Shown one piece after another: positions 29,402 through 37,395 of a stretch of 64,000 bases of DNA. A program made the translations under genes and the position numbers. Source of the DNA: Sphingomicrobium aestuariivivum (GTDB lineage Bacteria; Pseudomonadota; Alphaproteobacteria; Sphingomonadales; Sphingomonadaceae); assembly GCF_024721585.1 (NCBI RefSeq), contig NZ_CP102629.1:868001-932000 (forward strand), given 5' to 3'. A model generated the notes under the pieces. That model was given only the letters and a program-made list of their open reading frames with translations, made no database searches and was not told the DNA's origin. Numbering within the stretch: position 1 is the stretch's first letter; every line of letters begins with the position of its first letter.

Positions 29402-29656
29402 ATGACGCTTTACCTCGTCCTCCTGCCCGACGGTGTCACGGTCGATTTCGCCGCTGATGCGCACCCGCTCGGCCCCGACATCTGGCTCGTGCGCACGGGC
29501 CGCGACCGCTCGCGCCTCTTCCACGACCTGCGCGACCAGTTCGCCCGCGGCCTCCCCCTGATGGTCGCCCCGCTAGAGGACAGCCGCGAGGGCTGGCCAA
29601 AGTTCAAGCATCTCGCCCCCGGCGCGCTGGCATGGCTGCGCGAGGAAAAGGGCTGA
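29402..29656 (+). CDS. Small conserved-looking hypothetical protein (84 aa)
   Basis: The frame starts at ATG 29402 (a GTG immediately upstream is an alternative) and encodes 84 residues. The sequence reads as a compact alpha/beta domain: 'TLYLVLLPDGVTVDFAADAHPLGPDIWLVRTGRDRSRLFHDLRDQF'. It ends with 'FKHLAPGALAWLREEKG'. No membrane segment or known family was recognised. It is convergent with the amidohydrolase gene ending at 29666. Confidence 0.6.
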   Translation: MTLYLVLLPDGVTVDFAADAHPLGPDIWLVRTGRDRSRLFHDLRDQFARGLPLMVAPLEDSREGWPKFKHLAPGALAWLREEKG

Positions 29657-29665
29657 GCGCCCGCC

Positions 29666-30985
29666 TCAGTCCTTCGGCTCGAGCGCCCAGGGCACCATCC
29701 GGTCGACCGGCTCGCCGCCCTTGATGACACCCTCGACCGCCTCGAGGACGGTGACATCGACAAGCGGATCGCCCGCCACCGCAACCATGTCGGCATAGCG
29801 CCCGACGGCGATCGCGCCGACGTCATCCTCGCGCCCGAGCGCCTGTGCGGCATTCCATGTCGCCGCGCGGATCGCCTCCAGCGGGGTCATGCCATAGTCG
29901 ACCATTACCGCGAACTGGCCGGGCACCCAGTTGGGCGGCATCACGCCGACATCGCTGCCGAACACCATCCCCACGCCCGCCTCGTGCGCGGCGCGGAAAT
30001 TGTCGCGCTGCGCCTGCGCGATCTCGCGATCCTTGCGCAAATTCTCGGGTAGCGTGCCCGTGCTGGTGCCCATCGCCTGCGTGTAATCGGTATTGCGGAT
30101 ATCCATCGAGAACCAGACGGGGCGATCGCGCTCGACGGCCATGCGGATGCCCTCGGCATCGACGAGGCTGGCATGTTCGATCGTGTCGATGCCCGCCGCG
30201 ATGGCGCGCTTGATGCCCTCGGCACCATGGGCGTGGGCGGCGGCCTGCAGGCCCCACTGGTGCGCCTCATCGGCGATCGCCTTGAGCTCCTCGACCGACA
30301 GCTGGGGCTGCCCCGGTTCGGTGTTGAGCGAGAAGACCCCGCCGGTGGCGCACACCTTGATGACCTCGGCGCCATATTTGCGCTGGTGCCGGACCTGGAA
30401 TTTCAACTCGTCCGGCGTGTCGCCGATGCCCTCGGCCTTCTCGTCCCCGGCAAGGCTCGGCGGCAGGAAGGAGCTGTCGCAATGCCCTCCGGTGGCGCCG
30501 AGCGAATAGCCCGCGGGCACGATACGCGGGCCGATCACATAGCCATCCTCGATCGCCTGCTTGAGGCCCACCCCGATGCGGTCGCGGCTGCCGACCATGC
30601 GCACGGTGGTGAAGCCGAGCTCGAGCATCGCCTGCGCGGTCGGCACGCTGGTCACCGCCCAGAAGCTGTCGGTCTTCTGGTAGCGCCGGTAGCCGCGGAT
30701 GTCGGCGGGCGCGGCGAAATGGACGTGCATGTCGATGAGGCCCGGCAGCAGCGTCTTGCCCGGATAGGTCCAGACCGTATCGCCCGCCCGCGCGGTGAGC
30801 GCCTCGCCTTCCTCGAGCCGGTCGATCGAGACGATGCGCCCGTCCTCGCCGACGCGGATCACCGGATTGTCGACATAGCGCCCCGCCTCGACATCGAGGT
30901 AGCGTTCGGCGGTGATGTAGGTGTCGGCATGAGCAGCCTGCGGCAGCACGAAGGCGGCGGCCGCGGCGAGGATGGCAAGGCGCAT
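29666..30985 (-). CDS. Secreted metal-dependent amidohydrolase (imidazolonepropionase/prolidase-like)
   Basis: The 439-residue enzyme has a cleavable signal peptide of about 20 residues ending in AAHA. Metal ligands of the amidohydrolase TIM barrel are visible. These are HxH in 'LPGLIDMHVHFAAP', the bridging Lys in 'YGAEVIKVCATGG', His in 'AAHAHGAEGIKRAI', His in 'IDTIEHASLVD' and Asp in 'FGSDVGVMPP'. Related periplasmic proteins hydrolyse dipeptides such as Xaa-Pro or cyclic imides. The substrate is not determined here. Confidence 0.87.
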   Translation of the reverse strand: MRLAILAAAAAFVLPQAAHADTYITAERYLDVEAGRYVDNPVIRVGEDGRIVSIDRLEEGEALTARAGDTVWTYPGKTLLPGLIDMHVHFAAPADIRGYRRYQKTDSFWAVTSVPTAQAMLELGFTTVRMVGSRDRIGVGLKQAIEDGYVIGPRIVPAGYSLGATGGHCDSSFLPPSLAGDEKAEGIGDTPDELKFQVRHQRKYGAEVIKVCATGGVFSLNTEPGQPQLSVEELKAIADEAHQWGLQAAAHAHGAEGIKRAIAAGIDTIEHASLVDAEGIRMAVERDRPVWFSMDIRNTDYTQAMGTSTGTLPENLRKDREIAQAQRDNFRAAHEAGVGMVFGSDVGVMPPNWVPGQFAVMVDYGMTPLEAIRAATWNAAQALGREDDVGAIAVGRYADMVAVAGDPLVDVTVLEAVEGVIKGGEPVDRMVPWALEPKD

Positions 30986-31036
30986 GGATGGTCCCCTTTC
31001 GCCACCGACCCTAGCGGCGCGCCGCGCGCCCGCAAG

Positions 31037-31378
31037 TCAATCCTTCAGCGGATCGTGCCCCCAGTTCATGAGGCTGTAGCGCCAGTCCGAATGCTTGACA
31101 TCGCTGTCGGGCCCCTGCGCGCAGTGGCGATGCACATAGCCGATAACCTTTTCCATATGATCGTGATCGGCATCGGTGAGTTCATCGACATTCTTGCGCC
31201 TGATCTCGACAATCCGCCGCCCCGAGCGATGCCCCGTGCTCTCGCCGCTGCCATTGTCGCCGACCGATTTCGATTCCTCGGTGTCGAGCCATTCCTCGAG
31301 CTCGGACGGGCTCATGTTGACGACGTCGCGAAATTCCTTGCGGATCTCGACGCGATCCTTCTCGTCACTGTCACTCAT
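31037..31378 (-). CDS. DUF3140 domain protein
   Basis: A 113-residue soluble protein. 'EIRKEFRDVVNMSPSELEEWLDTEESKSVG' followed by 'SGRRIVEIRRKN' and 'HMEKVIGYVHRHCAQGP' matches the layout of DUF3140 proteins, whose function is unknown. The protein is highly charged with no signal sequence. It follows a coiled-coil membrane protein on the same strand. Confidence 0.8.
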   Translation of the reverse strand: MSDSDEKDRVEIRKEFRDVVNMSPSELEEWLDTEESKSVGDNGSGESTGHRSGRRIVEIRRKNVDELTDADHDHMEKVIGYVHRHCAQGPDSDVKHSDWRYSLMNWGHDPLKD

Positions 31379-31423
31379 GCACGCTCTCCTTCGCCCCTCG
31401 AACGGACGAAGGCAGGCCGGGGT

Positions 31424-31846
31424 TCAGGCGGACTTCCGGCCGAAGCGCATCGCCCGCTCGATCTCCGGCGCGCGCACTGCCGCGACCACCGCTGCGGGCG
31501 CCGCCACGACAGGCTCCGCCTCGCGAACGGCCTCCGCATCCTGCCGGGCCGCTGCGGCCTTTTGCCGCTCCTTCTTGTAGCGCTCGATTGCCTCGTCGGC
31601 CTCATAGTCGACGAAAGTCTTCTTCGCCTCGCCGTCGGCATCGTCGCTGAACAGCCTGGCGGTCTCGCTGCCGAGGTCGATCAGCGTCGGGAGTGCCAGC
31701 AGCAGCAGGGCGCCGCCCAACGCGGCAATGATCGCGCGCATGTTACCGACGACGCCCTCGTCGCTGCCGAGGAAGATGAGCCCGACCGCGCCAAGCATGG
31801 CGATGCCGGTCACGGTGCGAATGGGGGTAAGGCTGTTCCGGTCCAT
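31424..31846 (-). CDS. Hypothetical membrane protein with charged helical tail
   Basis: A 140-residue protein. Two hydrophobic helices lie at about residues 13-30 ('VTGIAMLGAVGLIFLG') and 37-58 ('AIIAALGGALLLLALPTLIDLG'). A long charged helix ('DEAIERYKKERQKAAAARQDAEAV') likely to form a coiled coil follows, and an Ala-rich end. The cytoplasmic tail suggests a membrane-anchored scaffold, but no family was recognised. Confidence 0.6.
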   Translation of the reverse strand: MDRNSLTPIRTVTGIAMLGAVGLIFLGSDEGVVGNMRAIIAALGGALLLLALPTLIDLGSETARLFSDDADGEAKKTFVDYEADEAIERYKKERQKAAAARQDAEAVREAEPVVAAPAAVVAAVRAPEIERAMRFGRKSA

Positions 31847-31906
31847 GACCCTGCGTTAAACCGCCGCCGCCCTACCGTTGGGTAACCGTGCAGCGTTAAG
31901 CGCATA

Positions 31907-32608
31907 TTAGTCTTGTCGAGCAGCGCCCTCGTTGCCCGTGCCGGAGGCCTCCTGCGCCTCCGCCTCCGCCTTGGCCTTCGCCGCGATCGCCGCCGCCTCG
32001 GCCGCGGCCTGGCTGTTGACCGTGACGAGCTTGGGCCGCGCGCCCGTCTCGGGCACGACCAGCCACAAGGCGCCAAGGTCGAAGAAAGCGCCCTTGTCGG
32101 GGATCACCGTCATCTCCTCGAGCGCGAGGCTGCGCATCCGCTCGAGCGTGCGTTCGGTGAACACTTCCTCGAAAGCCTCCTCGAGCGCCTTTGCCTCGGT
32201 CAGTTCGCGCGTCGTGCCGTCCTCGGTGATGAACAGGAGCGGGATGCCGGCTTCGGCCAGCGTCGCCGCGCGGTCGCCGCTGGTCGCGGCATCGCGCAAC
32301 GCCTTCAGCGTCTTCTCGAACTGCGAGGCGCTGGTGGCGGTGGCGCAGCTGATCGCCCCGCCCTCGGCCTCGTCATGGTCGCGATCGTAGGTGCGCTCGT
32401 CATCGCCGCCGAAATCGCCCGCCGCCTCGCGCGCTTCCCAGATGAAGAGGAGGCAGTCCTCGGCGGCCGAAGAGCCGGGGGCGACCTTCTCGCCGTCGAC
32501 CTGCGCTTCATCGAGTGCCTGCATGGCGGGGCTCTCGGCCTCCTGGCAGGCGCCGAGTGACAGGAGCGCTGCGATGCACAGCCATTCAGCTCTCACGCGG
32601 ATCACCAT
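31907..32608 (-). CDS. Hypothetical lipoprotein (233 aa)
   Basis: The N-terminus is a lipoprotein signal with lipobox SLGAC and Cys21. The mature protein is acidic. It has two extra cysteines ('EDCLLF' and 'AISCAT') that could pair in the periplasm, a region 'TERTLERMRSLALEEMTVIPDKGAFFDLGALWLVV' that looks structured, and an Ala/Glu/Lys-rich tail. No family was recognised. Its start lies 23 bases inside the end of the lysozyme gene, so the two are likely co-translated. Confidence 0.65.
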   Translation of the reverse strand: MVIRVRAEWLCIAALLSLGACQEAESPAMQALDEAQVDGEKVAPGSSAAEDCLLFIWEAREAAGDFGGDDERTYDRDHDEAEGGAISCATATSASQFEKTLKALRDAATSGDRAATLAEAGIPLLFITEDGTTRELTEAKALEEAFEEVFTERTLERMRSLALEEMTVIPDKGAFFDLGALWLVVPETGARPKLVTVNSQAAAEAAAIAAKAKAEAEAQEASGTGNEGAARQD

Positions 32609-33218
32609 AATCGCCTTTCTCGAAAATGCGCCGCCGGCGCTCGGAGCGGTTGACCAGCCCGCCCGCCCGCTTGCCGTCGCGTGCCTTTGTATAATTCAGT
32701 TCGCGCGCCGCCGCCGCATAGTCGCGTCGCGCCAGCGCATCGTTGAGCCGCGGGCTCTTGGTCGGCGAGACATTGCCCGGCCCGACATTGTAGGTGAGGT
32801 CGACCAGCGCATCGAATTCATTCTGGCTGAGCGGGGTATCCTTCGCGATGCGCCGCACCCCCTCCTCGGCCTCCTCGAGGTCTTTCTTGAGGAAATCGCG
32901 CATCTGCGCCTCGGTGATGCGGTCACCCACCCGCAGCCCGTCCTCGGGCCGCACGAGATGCCCCGCGCCGACCGTCGGCAGGCCGGTGATGTCGCGATAG
33001 ACGACCAGCACCTTGCCCTCTTCCGCCTGGATCGCGTCGATAAGCTCGTCGGACACCTCGAGTTCCTCGGCAAGGAAGCGCTCGACCTCGTCGATCACCT
33101 CCTCGATTTCCTCGTCGACATCCTCCTCCAGCTCCTGGAGATTCTCGACAGGCGTCTCGCTGGCCGCGAAGAAGGCGACGAAGGGAGCGAGCAATTGCGA
33201 CCGGCCGAGAAAGGGCAT
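32586..33218 (-). CDS. Glycoside hydrolase family 24 lysozyme with acidic coiled-coil N-terminus
   Basis: The 210-residue protein has a T4-type lysozyme domain (about 58-205). The GH24 catalytic triad spacing E-8x-D-5x-T is exact at Glu67, Asp76 and Thr82. 'LSQNEFDALVDLTYNVGPGNV' and 'RSERRRRIFEKGDY' are typical of endolysins. Residues 1-20 are hydrophobic and could be a signal or signal-arrest segment. Residues 21-60 are a strongly acidic helix. No phage structural genes are nearby, so it may be a domesticated endolysin that remodels peptidoglycan. Confidence 0.85.
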   Translation of the reverse strand: MPFLGRSQLLAPFVAFFAASETPVENLQELEEDVDEEIEEVIDEVERFLAEELEVSDELIDAIQAEEGKVLVVYRDITGLPTVGAGHLVRPEDGLRVGDRITEAQMRDFLKKDLEEAEEGVRRIAKDTPLSQNEFDALVDLTYNVGPGNVSPTKSPRLNDALARRDYAAAARELNYTKARDGKRAGGLVNRSERRRRIFEKGDYGDPRES

Positions 33219-33299
33219 GAGGTCCTGGCGTGCAGTGGGAGATGCGGGGACTACGCACCGGCGACCGCGCCCGTTCCGACCGCTACCTGGCCGTAGCGA

Positions 33300-34712
33300 T
33301 CAGATGTGCAGCACACGCCCCTCGGCCGAGAGCACCGACTCATGCATCATCTCGCTCAGCGTCGGATGCGCGAAGACCGTATTGATGAAGTCGGTCTCCA
33401 CGAGCTCAGCGGTCTTGCCGATGGTATAGCCCTGGATGAGCTCGGTCACCTCGGCGCCGATCATGTGCGCGCCGAGGAGCTCGCCCGTCTCGGCGTCGAA
33501 CACGGTCTTGATGAAGCCCTGCGTCTCGCCGAGCGCGATCGCCTTGCCGTTGCCGATGAAGGGGAATTTGCCGACCTTTACCTTGTGGCCGGCTTCCTTG
33601 GCCTTGGCCTCGGTCATGCCGACGGAGGCGACCTGCGGGTGGCAATAGGTGCAGCCCGGGATGTTGCGCACGTCCATCGCATGGGGATGCACGTCCTTGT
33701 TGCCCATTTCCTTGGCGATGGCCTCGACCGCGATGATGCCCTCGTGGCTGGCCTTGTGCGCGAGCCACGGCGGCGCGGTAACGTCGCCGATCGCCCAGAT
33801 GCCCTTCACGTTGGTGCGGCACATTTCGTCGGTGTCGATATGGCCCTTGGTGGTCTTCACCTTGAGCTTCTCGAGCCCGATATTCTCGGTGTTGGGGACG
33901 ATGCCGATGGCGACGATGCAGTGCGAGAACTGCTTCTTCTCGGTCTTGCCCTTGTCGTCCTTGATCTCGGCGGTGACGCCATTCTTGTCGGCCTTGAGGC
34001 TGTTGACGCCCGCCTTGGGCATGATCGTCATGCCCTGCTTCTTGAGCTGCTTCAAAAGTTCGGCCGAGATATCCTCGTCCTCGACGGGCACGATGCGGTC
34101 CATCATCTCGACCACGGTCACATTGGCGCCCATGTCGTTATAGAAGCTCGCGAACTCGATGCCGATCGCGCCCGAACCGATGACCAGCAGGTCCTTGGGC
34201 ATGGCGGGCGGGGTCATGGCGGTGCGATAGGTCCAGATCTTGTCGCCATCGGCGGGCGCGAAGGGCAGGTCGCGCGCGCGGGCACCGGTCGCCACGATGA
34301 TATGCTTGGCGCTGAGCTGCGTCTTCTTGCCGTCCTTCTCGACGGTGAGCTTGCCGGGCGCATCGATCGAGCCATTGCCCATGTGCACGTCGATCTTGTT
34401 CTTCTTCATCAGGCCGGTGACGCCCTGGTTGAGCTGTTTGGCCACCGCGCGGCTGCGTGCCACCACCTTTTCGAGGTCCATCGAGACGCCATCGGCCTTC
34501 AGCCCGAAGCTCTCGGCATGCTTCATGTGATGGAAGATCTCTCCCGAACGCAGCAGCGCCTTCGTGGGAATGCAGCCCCAGTTCAAACAGATGCCGCCCA
34601 GATTCTCGCGCTCGACGATCGCGGTCTTGAGGCCCAGCTGCGATGCCCGGATCGCCGCGACATAGCCGCCGGGGCCGCTTCCAAGGACGATGAGGTCGTA
34701 ATTGTTGGACAC
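33300..34712 (-). CDS. lpdA: Dihydrolipoyl dehydrogenase (E3)
   Basis: A 470-residue flavoprotein disulfide reductase that reoxidises dihydrolipoamide of 2-oxoacid dehydrogenases. 'YDLIVLGSGPGGYVAAIRASQLG' binds FAD, and 'GGICLNWGCIPTKALL' carries the redox-active cysteine pair. 'VIGSGAIGIEFASFYNDMG' is the NAD site, and the C-terminal 'HPTLSEMMHESV' holds the catalytic His-Glu. It lies downstream of pdhC on the same strand, separated by small membrane-protein genes. Confidence 0.95.
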   Translation of the reverse strand: MSNNYDLIVLGSGPGGYVAAIRASQLGLKTAIVERENLGGICLNWGCIPTKALLRSGEIFHHMKHAESFGLKADGVSMDLEKVVARSRAVAKQLNQGVTGLMKKNKIDVHMGNGSIDAPGKLTVEKDGKKTQLSAKHIIVATGARARDLPFAPADGDKIWTYRTAMTPPAMPKDLLVIGSGAIGIEFASFYNDMGANVTVVEMMDRIVPVEDEDISAELLKQLKKQGMTIMPKAGVNSLKADKNGVTAEIKDDKGKTEKKQFSHCIVAIGIVPNTENIGLEKLKVKTTKGHIDTDEMCRTNVKGIWAIGDVTAPPWLAHKASHEGIIAVEAIAKEMGNKDVHPHAMDVRNIPGCTYCHPQVASVGMTEAKAKEAGHKVKVGKFPFIGNGKAIALGETQGFIKTVFDAETGELLGAHMIGAEVTELIQGYTIGKTAELVETDFINTVFAHPTLSEMMHESVLSAEGRVLHI

Positions 34713-34779
34713 GGGGGCTGCTCCTTCGAAAAATGCTTGAGGTGCCGGTTAGCTGCCCAGCCGTGGAGCGACAAGTCCC

Positions 34780-35574
34780 CTACAGGCCAAGCACCGTCAG
34801 CCCGGCATAGAGAAGGCCGAAGAACAGGCCGGTCACGCCGAGAAAGCCGATGCTCCAGAAGAATTTGCTCCATTCGTCCATCTTCACCTTGAAGATCAGC
34901 GCCCAGATGGTCAGCAGCGCGCGCGGCACGATCAGCCAGATGGTCATGCCGACCATCCCGCCGATCGGATATTTGAGCCACGGGCTGTCGGGCAGGATGC
35001 CGGCAGCGAACCCCGTCTCGATCGGCACGAAGCCGAGCGCGAGGAAGAAGGCCATGAATGTGCCGATCATGAAGGCCCGCGCGCCATTGCCGCTGCGCCC
35101 CTGCGCCCCCAGCGCCGCGAAGGGGGTGGCCAGCAGGATCGGCTTGATGAACATGCCGATGTCGCCCGCGGGCGGGTCGGCCAGCGCGATGGCCCAGCAG
35201 GCCATGGCGGTGAGATAGCCCGACGCGCCCGTCATCATGAGCTTGGTGCAACCGTCCATCCCCCCTTCCGAATGGCGGAAGGCGAGGATCGACCAGGCGA
35301 GCCCGACCGCCGCCCCGATCGCCCAGCCCGCCAGCGGCAGCGGAATGGCCAGCAGCACCGGCAGGAAGAAGAGCGAAACGAAGGCGGCAAGCCCCGCGGG
35401 GATGCCGATAAGGATGATGGTGCCGACCAGCGCCTCGTGCACGCTGTTCATCGAGAAGGCTTTCTTCCCGACCAGCGCGCCGATCCCGTAGATGAGCATA
35501 TAGGCGGCGATCACGGTTGCCAGCGCGCTGCCCGCGATCTGCGGGACGATCTCGCCCATCTCGAGGCCGCTCAC
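34780..35574 (-). CDS. Hypothetical polytopic membrane protein
   Basis: The frame encodes about seven hydrophobic helices, e.g. 'SALATVIAAYMLIYGIGALVG', 'GTIILIGIPAGLAAFVSLFFLPVLLAI' and 'GFLGVTGLFFGLLYAGLTVLGL'. No family was recognised. The GTG start at 35574 shares GTGA with the stop of the upstream gene. An ATG five codons later (35559) is the alternative; neither has a strong ribosome site. Coupling with the upstream membrane gene suggests the two work together. Confidence 0.68.
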   Translation of the reverse strand: MSGLEMGEIVPQIAGSALATVIAAYMLIYGIGALVGKKAFSMNSVHEALVGTIILIGIPAGLAAFVSLFFLPVLLAIPLPLAGWAIGAAVGLAWSILAFRHSEGGMDGCTKLMMTGASGYLTAMACWAIALADPPAGDIGMFIKPILLATPFAALGAQGRSGNGARAFMIGTFMAFFLALGFVPIETGFAAGILPDSPWLKYPIGGMVGMTIWLIVPRALLTIWALIFKVKMDEWSKFFWSIGFLGVTGLFFGLLYAGLTVLGL

Positions 35575-35999
35575 GCGCGAACCAGCCCCGTCTTGCGCGC
35601 CAGCCATTCGGTACTGCGCCAGACCAGCCCCCAGATCGCGCCGAGCACGGCCCAGACGCTCATCGCCCCCCAGAACATCGAGCCATGTTGGGCAATGTTA
35701 CGCGCCAGCGTCCCCAGGCTGTCGGTCCAGGCACCGATGACGAGGACGCTGATGATCGACAGGCTCGCGCCCAAAAGCGGCACGACGACATTCTTGAGCG
35801 CCGGCGCGCCCAGCCGGTCGAGCAGCATCTCGGCGGGAACGAACAGGACGAGCGCACCCACGATCGCGGGGATCGCGCCGATGAACGGAAAGATGAGGAT
35901 CATCGCATCCTCGGGCGTGCTGCTGGCCGCGATATAGAGAAAGAAGGGTGCGCAGAAGATGCCGAAGCTCACCACGACCCGCGCCAGTGTCAGACCCAA
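35571..35999 (-). CDS. Hypothetical membrane protein (TTG start)
   Basis: Four hydrophobic helices are visible, including 'LARVVVSFGIFCAPFFLYIAAS' and 'LIFPFIGAIPAIVGALVLFVPAEML'. TTG 35999 is chosen because GGGGGGAG stands seven bases before it. The in-frame ATGATG at 36044 has no ribosome site and would add a Gly-rich leader. The stop overlaps the next gene by four bases. No family was recognised. Confidence 0.62.
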   Translation of the reverse strand: MGLTLARVVVSFGIFCAPFFLYIAASSTPEDAMILIFPFIGAIPAIVGALVLFVPAEMLLDRLGAPALKNVVVPLLGASLSIISVLVIGAWTDSLGTLARNIAQHGSMFWGAMSVWAVLGAIWGLVWRSTEWLARKTGLVRA

Positions 36000-36083
36000 T
36001 ACGCCACTCCCCCCATGCTCCGCCCCCCGGAGCCCCGCCATCATGGCGGGACCGGCGGGCAGGTCAAGCGCGGGGCATGCGCC

Positions 36084-36293
36084 TCAGCTATGCCAGGCGA
36101 ACAGGCTCTTCAGCCCGAAGGCGGTGAGCGCCATCACCGGCGCGGAGAAGAGGAGGCCCGGCGAACTGGCAAGCGGCTGGATCGTGCCGATGCTCGCCAC
36201 GCTTCTCATCCACACGCCCTGCGGCCCGCCGAAGAACATCGGCAGCGCGACCCCGAGGACCGCCCCGATTAAGATGCAAGTGGTTAATTTCAT
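36084..36293 (-). CDS. Small membrane protein (69 aa)
   Basis: Two hydrophobic segments, 'TTCILIGAVLGVALPMFFGG' and 'LLFSAPVMALTAFGLKSLFAW', flank a short polar loop. It starts at ATG 36293 after a GGGACGG site. No family was recognised. It is one of several miniproteins in the pdhC-lpdA interval. Confidence 0.6.
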   Translation of the reverse strand: MKLTTCILIGAVLGVALPMFFGGPQGVWMRSVASIGTIQPLASSPGLLFSAPVMALTAFGLKSLFAWHS

Positions 36294-36361
36294 TACCGTC
36301 CCCTTTGTCTCCCTGCGCGGAAAAATGCGGTCGGAACGGTAAAGAAAGGATGAAGCGGGCC

Positions 36362-36730
36362 TCAGCCGCGCACCGGCCGCTTCCTGTTGTCGGCAGTGGT
36401 CGCGACGAAGGTGAAGGTGCCGCTGGCGACGTCGAATTCGCGCTCGCCGTCACGCTCGCGCCCCTTGGCAACGGCGCGGATGGTCATCGAGGTCGTGCCT
36501 TCCTCGAGGAGCTCGGCAAAGACCGACAGCTCGTCTCCGACCTCCATCGCCCCCGGAAAAGCGAGCTCGTTGGCGGCCACGACCACCGCCTTGCCCTTCG
36601 AATGCCGCGAGGCGAGCGAGCCCGCCGCCAGCGCCATCTGGCTCATCAGCCAGCCGCCGAAGATCCCGCCATAGGGATTGGTGTCGGCCGGCATGGCAGT
36701 GACGCGGATAAGGGGGACATCATCGGTCAT
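36362..36730 (-). CDS. Acyl-CoA thioesterase, YciA-like hotdog fold
   Basis: A 122-residue protein. 'LIRVTAMPADTNPYGGIFGGWLMSQMALAAGSLA' is the hotdog helix with the N-x-G-x-FGGWLM pattern of the YciA/BFIT acyl-CoA hydrolases. 'FPGAMEVGDELSVFAELLEEGTTSMTIRAVAKG' is the following strand pair. It should cleave acyl-CoA to free CoA. The first 11 bases overlap the end of the upstream membrane-protein gene. CoA chemistry next to pyruvate dehydrogenase genes makes metabolic sense. Confidence 0.85.
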   Translation of the reverse strand: MTDDVPLIRVTAMPADTNPYGGIFGGWLMSQMALAAGSLASRHSKGKAVVVAANELAFPGAMEVGDELSVFAELLEEGTTSMTIRAVAKGRERDGEREFDVASGTFTFVATTADNRKRPVRG

Positions 36731-37250
36731 TCTTCAACTTTCGATAAAAGGCATGGCGCCACATCTTCGTGCCCCAGCGCCCGGCAAGCAAGCCGAGCCA
36801 GATCGAAAAGGCGATCCGGCTCGCCGCATTCCAGTTGCCCGGGATAAGGTCGCGCGTCGGCTCCAGCCAGGGCAGCGGCATGCCGAAGGCCCAGCCTGCG
36901 GTGAGGGCGGCTGCCAGCATGCCCGACAGCCAGCCGTGCGTCCGCCTCGGCCAGCGTCGCCCCGTCCATTCGAGCAGGAGGAAGGGGATCTGGCTCAGGG
37001 GCACGATGACGAAGGCGATGCCGAACACCGCCCAGATATGGAAACCGCCGAAACCTGCCAGCGCCAAGCCCACGAAGGGCGCGATCAGCGCTTCGCGAAG
37101 ATTATCGCTCAGGAGCACAAGCTCCACTATGTAGGTCGCCAGCCCCAGCACCACCCCGATGCCGAGCGACGGCAATCCGAAGGCAGTGATGAAGCGCGTG
37201 AGCCAGTTCAACGGCCCGCGCCCCTCGGCCAGCGTGTCGAGGACCCCCAT
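36720..37250 (-). CDS. Hypothetical integral membrane protein
   Basis: A 176-residue protein with four to five hydrophobic helices ('LPSLGIGVVLGLATYIVELVLLS', 'ALIAPFVGLALAGFGGFHIWAVFGIAFVIVPLSQIPFLLLEW' and later 'GWLSGMLAAALTAGWAFGMPL'). ATG 37250 is used; an in-frame GTG five codons upstream is possible. Its end overlaps the thioesterase start by 11 bases. No family was recognised. Confidence 0.65.
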   Translation of the reverse strand: MGVLDTLAEGRGPLNWLTRFITAFGLPSLGIGVVLGLATYIVELVLLSDNLREALIAPFVGLALAGFGGFHIWAVFGIAFVIVPLSQIPFLLLEWTGRRWPRRTHGWLSGMLAAALTAGWAFGMPLPWLEPTRDLIPGNWNAASRIAFSIWLGLLAGRWGTKMWRHAFYRKLKNDR

Positions 37251-37342
37251 CGATAAGGAGACCACACCCCGCCCTTGGGAAAGGACTTCACGATTTTATA
37301 GACCGGATCCTTGCCGACCTTGGGTACGGTGGGACGCGGCAT
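37208..37342 (-). CDS. Possible small basic protein (44 aa)
   Basis: A frame of 44 codons starts at ATG 37342, with AGGGA ten bases upstream, and ends at TGA 37210-37208. The peptide starts MPRPTVPKVGKDPVYKIVKS and continues through FPKGGVWSPYRW. It is basic and has protein-like composition in its first 32 residues. It overlaps the first 43 bases of the next gene in another frame. No family was recognised. It fills an otherwise empty 145-bp gap between hypothetical genes. Confidence 0.3.
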   Translation of the reverse strand: MPRPTVPKVGKDPVYKIVKSFPKGGVWSPYRWGSSTRWPRGAGR

Positions 37343-37395
37343 CGGCTAACGCATCCCTGTCGGCCGATCCGCGCGGGCGGGCGCGAACTGCCGGC

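Noticed and set aside
32586-33218. Prophage remnant suggested by the GH24 lysozyme
   Set aside because: No holin, spanin, capsid, tail, integrase or att-like repeat is seen in the flanking genes, which are ordinary chromosomal genes.
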